DNA of 64,000 bases, taken from assembly GCA_028284865.1 (NCBI GenBank), contig JANQQV010000018.1, forward strand, positions 1 through 64,000, given 5' to 3'. Positions 53,056-60,877 of the stretch are shown piece after piece. This stretch comes from Rhodothermales bacterium. Its GTDB lineage: Bacteria > Bacteroidota > Rhodothermia > Rhodothermales > UBA10348. The first letter of the stretch is position 1. Every line of letters starts with the position of its first letter. Position numbers and translations under genes: made by a program. The notes beneath the pieces were generated by a model. The model did no database searches. It was not told the DNA's origin and saw only the letters and a program-made list of their open reading frames with translations.

Positions 53056-55221
53056 ATGAGAGTCTACATCGCCATAGCATTTCTGGGGCTTTCGATAGTC
53101 GCAAACCAAGTCATTGCACAAGAGGCCGACTCGAAACTAACGGCTTTCGCTGCTCAATTCGGAGATAAGGCCGAAACAAGATTTTCGCCAGTGGACCATG
53201 GCAGGTTTGCCGTAACTTCTGCTAGAATCGCCACTCATGAGACAACTCTGGGTGAACAGTCTGATGTGATCGTCAAGAATCTCACATCGGATATGTTTTC
53301 TGAACGCGAAGTGTTTGTCGCCACTCAGTCTCTTCCAACTCTAGGCGGTGGTGCCAAGAAGCTGTACCAGCAAACTTTCTTGGGGTTGCCAGTTTTCGAC
53401 CACGGCATTTGGGTATATGCAAACAGATATCCGTCAGGAAGGCCGATTGGCTCGAGTGAGGACGGAAGATGGGACATCTACGATCCGGACTCTAGAGATC
53501 ACATGACCCCATTGACGATCGATCGCATAACGTCCAAAACTGCTCTCGACATCGAGACAGAGGGACGGCGAAATGTGGATTTGAATCGCGCGACCATTTT
53601 GGCCACATCTGAGCTGGAAGGGATTCCCTCAACGGTCGAGTTGGGATATCTGAAGCAGGAAAACGGATCGTTCATTCCAGCGTACCGCGCAAGCAAAGCA
53701 AATGAATACGGTACGGTTTACGTGACCATCGACGCGAGGGACGAGTCCGTGATATCCAATACGGGGCTCAAAGCAGGTATTCAGTCTGACCACGCGACTA
53801 TCGACTTTCGTCACACGAGCCGGACAGAGGGAATGTCATCATTCTGCGCTGACAATACGGCTACCAATCTTGAAAACGCGGATGTTTATCGGAATGCACA
53901 AACCATCGATAGCGGCGTGACGGATTCAATTCTTCTCTATCTGTGTCCTGCTGTCGGTGGGAAGTATAAGCTCACTGGCAAGTTTGGTAGTGTTCACAAT
54001 GATGGAGATACATCCAACGGAGATGAAGTTGAGGAAACTGTAGGGGACGACTTTGACTACAGTACCGGCACAGTGGATTTTGATCAAGTCCAGGCCTACT
54101 TCCACATGACCACATTCAATCAGTGGATGCTTACCAATTATCAGGACTATTACGACTCGGGTCCTGATACTCTAGTTCTCGACTACACGATTCCGGACAT
54201 TGATTTCTATATCGATTCGGATGTTGGGGGTCCACAGGTAACCGGGTCAGCCACCGTAGAGTTTAACACCTACGATTCTGCGTCAAGCGCCTATTGGACA
54301 CACGAACCAGCAGTGATCGCTCATGAGATGGCGCACATCCACCAATACATTTTCACCTCTTATTACGTCAGCGGTGCAAGTAGCCTGGACGAACACTTGG
54401 CATTGGGAGAAGGAATGGCCGACTGGTGGGCCATCTTCTATCGTAATCAGTTGTATCCACCGACAAATGAAGAGACTATTCTAGGCGACTACGCGGGAGA
54501 CTGGGAGCGTGATGTAGACAACACTATTTCCTGGTCAGACTTGAAGGATGCAACGACAAGAGATGCTGACGGTGATGGTCTTCTCACAGCGGCAGACTAC
54601 TATGACATGTCCATGGTGATCTCTGGATCTCTGTGGGACTATTGGAAGGACGAAGGATCAGAAGTGCCCCACATTATTCAGCTTGCTGCAGACGCTACAC
54701 CAGACACTTCCCCGGATTTCATGGATTTTCGGGACGCCGTAGTCACTGCTGCTGACGGGTGCTACCAAAAAACTGCCAGTTCGCCGGGCAACATATTTTG
54801 CTGCTCTGGGACATGCAGCGATGTGGCGGAAGATGCATTTGACGACCACGACGTCGACTCAACAACTGACGGTGAAGCCAACAATTATTGGACCGGAATG
54901 GGAGCCAAAGGAGTCGCCTCTGGACTATTTGCGAATGAGGATGACGGAATTGAGTTACCGATGAGCTTTGTGGTGAATTCGTACCCCAACCCATTCACAG
55001 ATCAGCTTCAATTCGACATTGCGATGCCGGAAGAGGGAGTTTTCAAGGTTGAACTATTTGACCTCCTCGGTCGATCAATCTACTCCCATTCATCAGAGGC
55101 ATCAGGCCAAGGTGTATACACCTTTGTGGTGGACAGTAGCCCACTCTCCCCCGGTTCGTATGTCTATCGGATTTCGAGTCTGGCTGACACAAGAGAAGGC
55201 ACAGTTGTGAAATTGCGCTAA
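53056..55221 (+). CDS. T9SS-exported gluzincin metallopeptidase (M36/M4-like)
   Basis: A 721-residue secreted zinc peptidase. The signal peptide ends near VIAQ (about residue 22). A propeptide of the fungalysin/thermolysin type follows (KKLYQQTFLGLPVFDHGIWVY, KQENGSFIPAYRAS). The catalytic region has HEMAHIHQ (HExxH, about residues 425-429) and, about 25 residues on, LGEGMADWW supplying the third zinc-ligand Glu. Two Cys clusters near the end of the catalytic domain (DGCYQKT, NIFCCSGTCSDV) probably form disulfides. The last 80 residues (VVNSYPNPFTDQLQF, VELFDLLGRSIYS, GSYVYRISS) are a T9SS type A sorting domain, so the chromosome's T9SS must export this island protein. Peptidase family assignment between M36 and M4 is uncertain. 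Confidence 0.82.
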   Translation: MRVYIAIAFLGLSIVANQVIAQEADSKLTAFAAQFGDKAETRFSPVDHGRFAVTSARIATHETTLGEQSDVIVKNLTSDMFSEREVFVATQSLPTLGGGAKKLYQQTFLGLPVFDHGIWVYANRYPSGRPIGSSEDGRWDIYDPDSRDHMTPLTIDRITSKTALDIETEGRRNVDLNRATILATSELEGIPSTVELGYLKQENGSFIPAYRASKANEYGTVYVTIDARDESVISNTGLKAGIQSDHATIDFRHTSRTEGMSSFCADNTATNLENADVYRNAQTIDSGVTDSILLYLCPAVGGKYKLTGKFGSVHNDGDTSNGDEVEETVGDDFDYSTGTVDFDQVQAYFHMTTFNQWMLTNYQDYYDSGPDTLVLDYTIPDIDFYIDSDVGGPQVTGSATVEFNTYDSASSAYWTHEPAVIAHEMAHIHQYIFTSYYVSGASSLDEHLALGEGMADWWAIFYRNQLYPPTNEETILGDYAGDWERDVDNTISWSDLKDATTRDADGDGLLTAADYYDMSMVISGSLWDYWKDEGSEVPHIIQLAADATPDTSPDFMDFRDAVVTAADGCYQKTASSPGNIFCCSGTCSDVAEDAFDDHDVDSTTDGEANNYWTGMGAKGVASGLFANEDDGIELPMSFVVNSYPNPFTDQLQFDIAMPEEGVFKVELFDLLGRSIYSHSSEASGQGVYTFVVDSSPLSPGSYVYRISSLADTREGTVVKLR

Positions 55222-55364
55222 ACAACGCATGAGTTACTTGGGTCCGACATCAATGAGTAGAATCGCCAGATGATATTCCTCTCTTCTTGAGGCTACAAAT
55301 GCGGAATCGCAAGGGGAAGATTCAATCTTCTTTTTTTGTGGTCTGTTAGTGTAAGAGTGTTAGC

Positions 55365-55390
55365 AAAAAGTGGTGAATCACCACCACTTT
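55365..55390. repeat. Inverted repeat downstream of the peptidase gene
   Basis: AAAGTGGTG (55367-55375) pairs with CACCACTTT (55382-55390) around loop AATCAC. It lies about 145 bp past the peptidase stop in a 320-bp gap that holds no gene. There is no U-run on the plus strand, so a terminator role is doubtful. Confidence 0.4.
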
Positions 55391-55541
55391 GAGTTAAATC
55401 GAGAGGCTTCACTAATCAAAGATCTTTCCGCAATACATGTGTATTTAGCGGGCTTGTGGTCGTCGGAACGGTTACTTAGAGGGGAGCTCTAGCTATCTAC
55501 ATATTTGCCTGACATTACCTGGATAGTATTTTTGGAATAAA

Positions 55542-56333
55542 ATGGATTCTATCCTTTCAGTATTTGCCAATTTGTGGGATCCTATTTCGATTCCCACTGG
55601 TGCTCTAATCGGTCTACTTTTTGCAAAACTCTGGAGCAAGTTCAGAGGCAGAGTGATTCCCATTCGATTTGAAAAACAAGTACAATCACTCGCCATTTCA
55701 AGCAATGATGCATTCTATGGGAATGTTGAAGTGCTTTACAACGGTCGGCAAGCAAGCAATTTGTACATGGCCCGCGTTGTCCTTTCCAATGAAAGCCACA
55801 GAGACCTGATAGATGTCGAAGTACAGATCGGGTTCAGAGATGGTACAACATTCCTAAGTGGAGGCGGGTCAATTGATGGGTCGCTCAGCAGCCTTCAATT
55901 TGCTCCCGCTTTTCGTCAACAGCTGCAAGAGTATCTTGACCTCCCGGATGATGAACAGACACACCTACTTGTAGAACCCTTAATCAAGAATCGTTTTTTT
56001 GTGATTCCAGTCCTCAACAGAAGCACTTCAGTGTCGTTCGCTTTCTTAGTGGAAGAACCCGAAGGAGCTTTTCCACAACCGATCGTTTCGATTCAGCATG
56101 AAGGTGTCAAACTCTCCGAACGCGCGGCGCTTCCATTGATTTTTGGAATTCGAAGCGACATTGCTGCTCTCGTTGGATTGGCTGCAGCACTCATGCTATT
56201 TTGGGGTTTGGCAGGATATTTCGACCAGAAATTATGGCTGATGATGACCGGAGTGGTGCTTGGAGGAACAGCAGCTCATTTTGGCGCTGCACTTGTCAGA
56301 TTGTTTAAGGCGGTTGTCAAGATTCTCACCTAA
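55542..56333 (+). CDS. Membrane protein of unknown family
   Basis: A 263-residue protein with one N-terminal membrane segment (ISIPTGALIGLLFAKLW). A soluble middle domain of about 160 residues looks beta-rich (GNVEVLYNGRQASNLYMARVVLSNESHRDLIDVEVQIGF). Two C-terminal helices follow (IAALVGLAAALMLFWGLAGYF and LWLMMTGVVLGGTAAHFGAAL). The middle domain resembles immunoglobulin-like receptor or ATPase-regulatory domains only in a general way, and I do not recognise the family. It stands alone between the peptidase and the next secreted protein. Confidence 0.6.
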   Translation: MDSILSVFANLWDPISIPTGALIGLLFAKLWSKFRGRVIPIRFEKQVQSLAISSNDAFYGNVEVLYNGRQASNLYMARVVLSNESHRDLIDVEVQIGFRDGTTFLSGGGSIDGSLSSLQFAPAFRQQLQEYLDLPDDEQTHLLVEPLIKNRFFVIPVLNRSTSVSFAFLVEEPEGAFPQPIVSIQHEGVKLSERAALPLIFGIRSDIAALVGLAAALMLFWGLAGYFDQKLWLMMTGVVLGGTAAHFGAALVRLFKAVVKILT

Positions 56334-56600
56334 TCTGTCCAGATGCCAAGCGCAATTAGCGGGTTCGCTTGCGAATGAGCATTCTGGAATACAGAGCTGT
56401 AGATCTGCCCGATGCGTACTTCCACCGAGTCTTGAGGGGGAGAGCAAAACAGTATATCTCTACTGGGCATTTCCGCATTTTGAGTTGGTGAGCACTGGAT
56501 CCCCCACTTTCTGAAAAGTGGGCGCAGCTTGCCTCGATTCCGCCAGCCGATATAAAGCCCCACGTCAGCAACCCCGAAAGTGCCTGCTTGTCTATTGATC

Positions 56601-57761
56601 ATGGGAGGCTCGACTACCTATCTGATTCTGCCGATTCTGCTGAGCACACTTGCGCTGCCAAGCCAGGCCTTTGGTCAACGGCAGTTCGTCACCATTGCTG
56701 GGCAAGTACACTCGGCCACTTCAGGTGCGGCACTTCCTGGAGCCAACGTCTTCGTTTCGGGCACGACAATCGGAACGGCAGCTGACTTCGAGGGCCGTTT
56801 CGAGTTTCGGTATCCCAAAGGGCAGCAGAGTATCGAAGTTGTAGCCTCAATGGTTGGTTTTGACGGAAAAAGCCAATTGATCGAGATAGCAGGGTCGAAT
56901 ACGATTGTGGTCAACTTCGAACTGGAAGAGACTACTTACCAGTTGGAGGAAATCACAGTCGCCTCGTCCAATGAAGACTGGAGGGTACTCCTACGCCAGT
57001 TTCAAAATTTGGCATTCAGCACAACTCCAGCTTCAAATCAATGCATGATCGTTCAGCCTGAGTATCTGAGCATCAGCCGAATAAATCACGCAGATCGTAT
57101 TCGAGCCACGTCAAATCAGCCATTCGAGTTCTTGAATGAAGCCTTGGGATACAGAGTAAGGCTTCATTCTCCACGCATTGAGGGTGGAGCGGACGGATTT
57201 CAATGGGAGGGGAATCTTCAATTCGAAGAATTTGAGCCCGAAAGCGCATCTCAGCTCGAAGAATGGCGCTCGAATCGCAGAACTGCCTTTCTTGGTTCGC
57301 CCCGACATTTCTTTGCGTCTCTGTCGAGGGAAAGTTTGACTGAAGAAGGGTTCTACGTCGCCACAACCCATCGCCCGGGCATCGTGTTTGAGCATCGGGT
57401 GGCACCCAATGCCGAGGAATATGTCAGTGTGGAATTGGCTGATCCCACGGTTCCAACTTGGGCTGTACGATTCGAAGGTGTGCTTGCCGTTTCTTACCAA
57501 GGAGAACGCGAGTCCATGTCGTATCGACGATACCAGGACGAGAGTGGTCAACGTCAGCGCAGTCCTGCTGAAGCAAGCCAGAGAAGACTCATTCCTCGGG
57601 AATCTCAACAGTCCTGGCTAGAGCTAAATGATGAGTTTCTGATCGTGGACAGTCTCGGAAACGAGTACGGCCATTTTGCGGCCAAGCGGTATGGATATTG
57701 GGAATGGGAGCGCCTGTGTGAAGCCCTTCCTCTGGACTATTCCCCGACTACCAAGGAGTAG
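56601..57761 (+). CDS. Secreted protein with CarboxypepD_reg-like N-terminal domain
   Basis: A 386-residue protein from ATG 56601 (MGGSTTYLILPILLSTLALPSQAFG). The first 80 mature residues form a carboxypeptidase-regulatory-like beta-sandwich (VTIAGQVHSATSGAALPGANVFVSGTTIGTAADFEGRFEF, ending VVNFELEETTYQLEEITV), as seen at the N-terminus of TonB-dependent receptors and DUF5686 proteins. The remaining 270 residues have no beta-barrel signature that I can see and end in a charged tail. It could be a surface or periplasmic protein that kept only the regulatory domain. A GTG at 56580 is an alternative start. Confidence 0.7.
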   Translation: MGGSTTYLILPILLSTLALPSQAFGQRQFVTIAGQVHSATSGAALPGANVFVSGTTIGTAADFEGRFEFRYPKGQQSIEVVASMVGFDGKSQLIEIAGSNTIVVNFELEETTYQLEEITVASSNEDWRVLLRQFQNLAFSTTPASNQCMIVQPEYLSISRINHADRIRATSNQPFEFLNEALGYRVRLHSPRIEGGADGFQWEGNLQFEEFEPESASQLEEWRSNRRTAFLGSPRHFFASLSRESLTEEGFYVATTHRPGIVFEHRVAPNAEEYVSVELADPTVPTWAVRFEGVLAVSYQGERESMSYRRYQDESGQRQRSPAEASQRRLIPRESQQSWLELNDEFLIVDSLGNEYGHFAAKRYGYWEWERLCEALPLDYSPTTKE

Positions 57762-58063
57762 TGGGGCTTTATATCAAGCGTTTTTTGCGGAATCGTCGGA
57801 GGCCAGTTTGTTCCGGAGGCCTAAGTTGCGACATATTGTTATTCCCCCAGCCATGATGCTTACAAGCAGATTGATCTCTTTGCTTGGATTGCATTTAAAG
57901 CCGCGACCTTGACACTAGTAGCCAAGTGAGCTTACTCAACGGTCGGGAATGCACTGATGCACGCAATAGGTAATTCTGCTCCTATGTGTAGATGATGCGA
58001 GGTTGAAAATGGAACAGGGGTTAATTAACATGGTATCACAGAGTAACGACACCTGATAGCGCC
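57762..58063. other. Gap between cargo and integration module
   Basis: About 300 bp with no gene recognised. It marks the change from envelope cargo to the HTH/integrase module and is AT-rich just before 58064, where the promoter of the HTH genes probably lies. Confidence 0.4.
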
Positions 58064-58438
58064 ATGTCCGTCATTCGATACCGCGATTACCACCCACTTG
58101 CTCCACTGCAGCCGCATGAACTGCGCTACCTCCGCGAGTCTTTGGGCTGGAGCCAGGCCAAGATGGGATCATTCCTGGGCAAAACGAAGGTTACCGTGCA
58201 TCGCTGGGAGCAGGGCCAGTTTGCGCCTGATGATGTGACGCTCGGAGCGCTGCATCGTCTTTGGTACGAAGTCTTTGGAGACTACGAAGGGCCGTACAAG
58301 AATATGTATGCGGGGCAAGAGCCTGCTCCAGCGCCTCTTGTAGCTGCAGATAAGCTTGCGACCGTTGCACAGGCGCTACTTATAGGAGGCGTCGCGTTTT
58401 TCCTGGCAAAGGGCATCATGGTGAGCGATGATGAGTGA
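58064..58438 (+). CDS. XRE-like HTH protein with C-terminal membrane helix
   Basis: A 124-residue protein. An N-terminal helix-turn-helix of the Cro/C1 type is clear (ELRYLRESLGWSQAKMGSFLGKTKVTVHRWEQGQFAP). The last 30 residues include a hydrophobic helix (VAQALLIGGVAFFLAKGIMV), unusual for a soluble repressor and suggesting a membrane-tethered regulator. It overlaps the next gene by 11 bp. Position next to the integrase suggests control of island excision or of the module itself. Confidence 0.7.
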   Translation: MSVIRYRDYHPLAPLQPHELRYLRESLGWSQAKMGSFLGKTKVTVHRWEQGQFAPDDVTLGALHRLWYEVFGDYEGPYKNMYAGQEPAPAPLVAADKLATVAQALLIGGVAFFLAKGIMVSDDE

Positions 58439-58982
58439 ACCTATCCTGGTTACTGGCGCTCAGCTTGCAATACTCCTTCAGGTCACACCTGCAGCGCTTA
58501 GCAAAGCCGTCAGGAATGGCCATCGCTGTGGCGGCTATGATGTCGGTGCGTGGGCCGAGCGAGGCAAGAATGGGCGCGTGAAGGGCTACAACATTGCAAG
58601 AGAGACGATGTGGGCATTGATGATGGGAGCAGTCTCGCCTGGCAATGCGCTTGATTTACAGGACAAAACGCCTGAATTACCCGCAAAACGAGATTTTTGT
58701 GGCGGAAGTGTTCCTACAAGGCAACAAGCGGCGGGCATTCCAAAGCTGGAGCCCAGGCGCCGCTCGACCCATGAAACGACCCATGATCCGGGCGTTTTGC
58801 CAAGCACTGGCGGCCTTCGGGGAGCTGCAACGACTGTTCAGCCGAGCAGAGAGGAGCTAATTGGTGAGCTATTGGCGCTCCTCATCCAGCGATATCAACC
58901 TCACATCCAGCAGTTTTTGAAAAAATGCTGGAATGCCGCGCAATCTGGGGGCTCAACTCAACCTTCGGGAGCCAATCGTTAA
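58428..58982 (+). CDS. Island module protein with N-terminal HTH-like domain
   Basis: A 184-residue protein starting at tandem ATGs (58428, 58431) inside the end of the previous gene. The N-terminus (LVTGAQLAILLQVTPAALSKAVRNGHRCGGYDV) looks like a winged-helix or MerR/excisionase-type DNA-binding segment. The middle is low-complexity and basic, and the C-terminus is helical (REELIGELLALLIQRYQPHIQQFLKKCWNA). I do not recognise the family. Overlap with the HTH gene indicates a shared transcript. Confidence 0.55.
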   Translation: MMSEPILVTGAQLAILLQVTPAALSKAVRNGHRCGGYDVGAWAERGKNGRVKGYNIARETMWALMMGAVSPGNALDLQDKTPELPAKRDFCGGSVPTRQQAAGIPKLEPRRRSTHETTHDPGVLPSTGGLRGAATTVQPSREELIGELLALLIQRYQPHIQQFLKKCWNAAQSGGSTQPSGANR

Positions 58983-58991
58983 CCGAGTCCA

Positions 58992-59408
58992 GTGGAAAGG
59001 CAGCTACACATAACCTCGGTTGATCCTTCTGGCCTGCGGCGCATGCTGCAGGATGTGATCACAGAGGAGTTAACCTCTCTTAGAGAGGAGGTAGCGCATT
59101 TATCCGAGCAGCTTCGCTCGTCGCGGCGCGTGATTACCCACAAAGAGGCGACCCTCTACTTCGACGAAGACATAAAGCCCGCCACGATCATCGAGTACAT
59201 CCAGTACCGCGGGCTACCTGCCTACAAGAATGGCCGCAAGTGGTTCATCTACTTCGAGGACTTGATGGACTGGCAGATTGGGGCTATCGGGTTTGCCGAG
59301 AAACGCACGGAGCCCTGCGTGGTGCCGCCAAGGCATTGGAGGCAAGAGAGAGGCTATCTCCGTTTGCTTGCCGAGCAAGCCGACATGTTCAGCGCTCTTC
59401 CCGCTTGA
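58992..59408 (+). CDS. Excisionase-like HTH protein
   Basis: A 138-residue protein with a GTG start at 58992. An N-terminal coiled segment (MLQDVITEELTSLREEVAHLSEQLRSS) is followed by an HTH_17-like domain: VITHKEATLYFDEDIKPATIIEYIQYRGLPAYKNGRKWFIYFEDLMDW. This is the usual shape of island-borne recombination directionality factors and MerR-like excisionases. Its 3' end overlaps the 3' end of the convergent integrase by 20 bp. A role in excision is inferred from domain and location. Confidence 0.68.
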   Translation: MERQLHITSVDPSGLRRMLQDVITEELTSLREEVAHLSEQLRSSRRVITHKEATLYFDEDIKPATIIEYIQYRGLPAYKNGRKWFIYFEDLMDWQIGAIGFAEKRTEPCVVPPRHWRQERGYLRLLAEQADMFSALPA

Positions 59409-60639
59409 GGATGCCCAGCAGCTTGTCGTCGACCTCGCGCGATCGCACCTTTTTGACGTAGGCCTGCGTGGTCTTGATGTCTCCGTGCGAGAGCGTATCT
59501 GAGATCCGCTGCACCGGCACGTTGTTGCGATCAAGATGATAGGTCCAGGAATGGCGGGCCATGTGGGTCGTGATGGGCGTAGCGATGCCCGCCTTCTGCC
59601 CAGCAATCTTGAGCAGCTTGTTGATCTTGGCCGTTACGCGCTTGCGCGCCTTGAAGCCTGCCTCAGATGAGGGCGAGACGCCCGCTGGAATCTCGGGGAA
59701 GATGTAAGCATCCGGTGCCTTGTTCAGCCAGCCGTACTGCCTCAGAATGCGAATAGCCGTAGGCGAGAGCATCATGGGGTAGGCTACTTGCCCGGTCTTG
59801 AGCATCGTGTAGCTCAGGCGGTAGCCATCGCCCTCGGGCTCGATGTCTTGGCCCCGCAAAAAGAGCACGTCCGAGATGCGCATCCCAGCCGCGTGAAAGG
59901 CAAAGACGAAGTAGTTGCGCACGTCGGCCGTTTTGCCCGTCAACTCGGCATCTTCGAGCGCGCAGACCTCCTCGAAGGTGAGCTTACCCTTCTCGGCGCG
60001 CTTCTTACGGAGCGAGAGGTTGAAGAAGGGGTTCTTGTCTTGCGGAAAACGCCCCTCGCGTATCTGGATATAGAGCACCGAGCGAATGTAGCCCAGGTTC
60101 TTGGAGACGGTGTTGGTGCCATTACCGTGCACTTTGATGAGGTAGGTCTCAAAGCCGCTCAGGAAACCCACGGTCAAGTCGCGATAGGGAAGGCGCGGCT
60201 TACCAAGAGAAGACTCGCAGTAGGCTGTCAGCTTGGCTAAGACCGGCGTATAGGCATCGACCGAGCCATGCTGACCCCGCTCCCGAAACGCCTCGATGCG
60301 CCTAGCAAAGTCTTCCAAGAAGTCGTTCGGCTTCTGCGAGCCACCGCTTGCGATCAGTTCCTTGATCTCTTTGGTATCGATATCGCGTCCGCTCGTAACG
60401 GCGTCGATGAAAGCGCCTTCGGCCTTCTCGAGTAGTTGCTTAATGAAGCGGTTGATCTTGGCGTGGTGGCGGTTAGTCTTGCGAACCTCGCGCTGAGAGG
60501 CGTTCCACTCCTTCTCCTTGATGCTGATCTGGATCGAGAGCGTCGAGCGCTGCCCACGGTGGTGTAGCACGAGGTAGAGCGGTATGCTCCCGTCGGGCGA
60601 ACGCTTGGACTTCCAGGGGACGATGCGGGCTTTGGGCAT
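59389..60639 (-). CDS. int: Tyrosine recombinase/integrase of the island
   Basis: A 416-residue site-specific recombinase. An N-terminal arm-type DNA-binding domain (about 1-100, with SIPLYLVLHHRGQRSTLSIQISIKEKEWN) and a SAM-like core-binding domain (about 105-215) precede the catalytic domain. Catalytic residues are in canonical order: Arg254 (AAGMRISDVLFL), Lys281 (MLKTGQVAYP), His359-x-x-Arg362 (THMARHSW), His385 (LSHGDIKTTQ) and Tyr394 (QAYVKKV). All are present, so the enzyme looks active. It is of the Bacteroidota integrase type (arm-DNA-bind_5 / phage_int_SAM_5). The gene is transcribed inward from the right att site, starting 152 bp from it, and recognises the tRNA-Ser 3' end. Confidence 0.93.
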   Translation of the reverse strand: MPKARIVPWKSKRSPDGSIPLYLVLHHRGQRSTLSIQISIKEKEWNASQREVRKTNRHHAKINRFIKQLLEKAEGAFIDAVTSGRDIDTKEIKELIASGGSQKPNDFLEDFARRIEAFRERGQHGSVDAYTPVLAKLTAYCESSLGKPRLPYRDLTVGFLSGFETYLIKVHGNGTNTVSKNLGYIRSVLYIQIREGRFPQDKNPFFNLSLRKKRAEKGKLTFEEVCALEDAELTGKTADVRNYFVFAFHAAGMRISDVLFLRGQDIEPEGDGYRLSYTMLKTGQVAYPMMLSPTAIRILRQYGWLNKAPDAYIFPEIPAGVSPSSEAGFKARKRVTAKINKLLKIAGQKAGIATPITTHMARHSWTYHLDRNNVPVQRISDTLSHGDIKTTQAYVKKVRSREVDDKLLGILKREER

Positions 60640-60791
60640 TGGTCAGGTCAACAAGAAGGTGACGATTATGGTGACGATAAATGACCAGATTACCAAGAGG
60701 CTTCGCTAGGTCTCACCCAACAATACACTGTAAAAGCCCTAGAAACCGCGAAACCAGTCGAAACCCCGGTGAAACCCAACCAATACTGTGT

Positions 60792-60809
60792 TCCCACCCC
60801 CTCCGCATC
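60792..60809 (+). repeat. attR: right copy of 18-bp tRNA-Ser 3' end repeat
   Basis: Identical 18 bp to 14412-14429 and in the same orientation. There is no tRNA body here; upstream sequence (CAATACTGTGT) is unrelated to the T arm. It marks the right end of the island, 152 bp from the integrase start. Confidence 0.88.
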
Positions 60810-60816
60810 CAGCGAG

Positions 60817-60850
60817 AACCCCGGCTGCCGAAAGGCAGCTGGGGTTTTTT
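60817..60850 (+). terminator. Strong terminator, probably the original tRNA-Ser terminator
   Basis: A 13-bp stem (60817-60829 with 60834-60846, one G-U pair) with a GAAA tetraloop is followed by six T's. It lies 8 bp beyond the right att repeat, exactly where the tRNA-Ser terminator would be in an unoccupied chromosome. Confidence 0.9.
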
Positions 60851-60877
60851 GCTTTCGGGAGGGAGGAAGCTCGCTCC

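Larger units (their letters stand above)
14430..60809. mobile_element. 46-kb genomic island integrated at tRNA-Ser(UGA)
   Basis: Evidence is threefold: an intact tRNA-Ser at one edge, an exact 18-bp copy of its 3' end at the other, and a tyrosine integrase gene starting 152 bp inside the right repeat with HTH/excisionase-like neighbours. The island carries envelope, signalling, efflux and secretion genes but no relaxase, type IV coupling protein, phage structural gene or replication initiator that I can recognise. It is best called an integrative, probably mobilisable or defective, island. Long stretches (about 25.4-31.9 kb and 49.2-52 kb) are visibly more AT-rich than the flanks, suggesting several sources. 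Confidence 0.85.

Noticed and set aside
14430-60809. Island as a prophage or conjugative element
   Set aside because: No capsid, portal, terminase, tail, relaxase, coupling ATPase or type IV secretion gene could be recognised.
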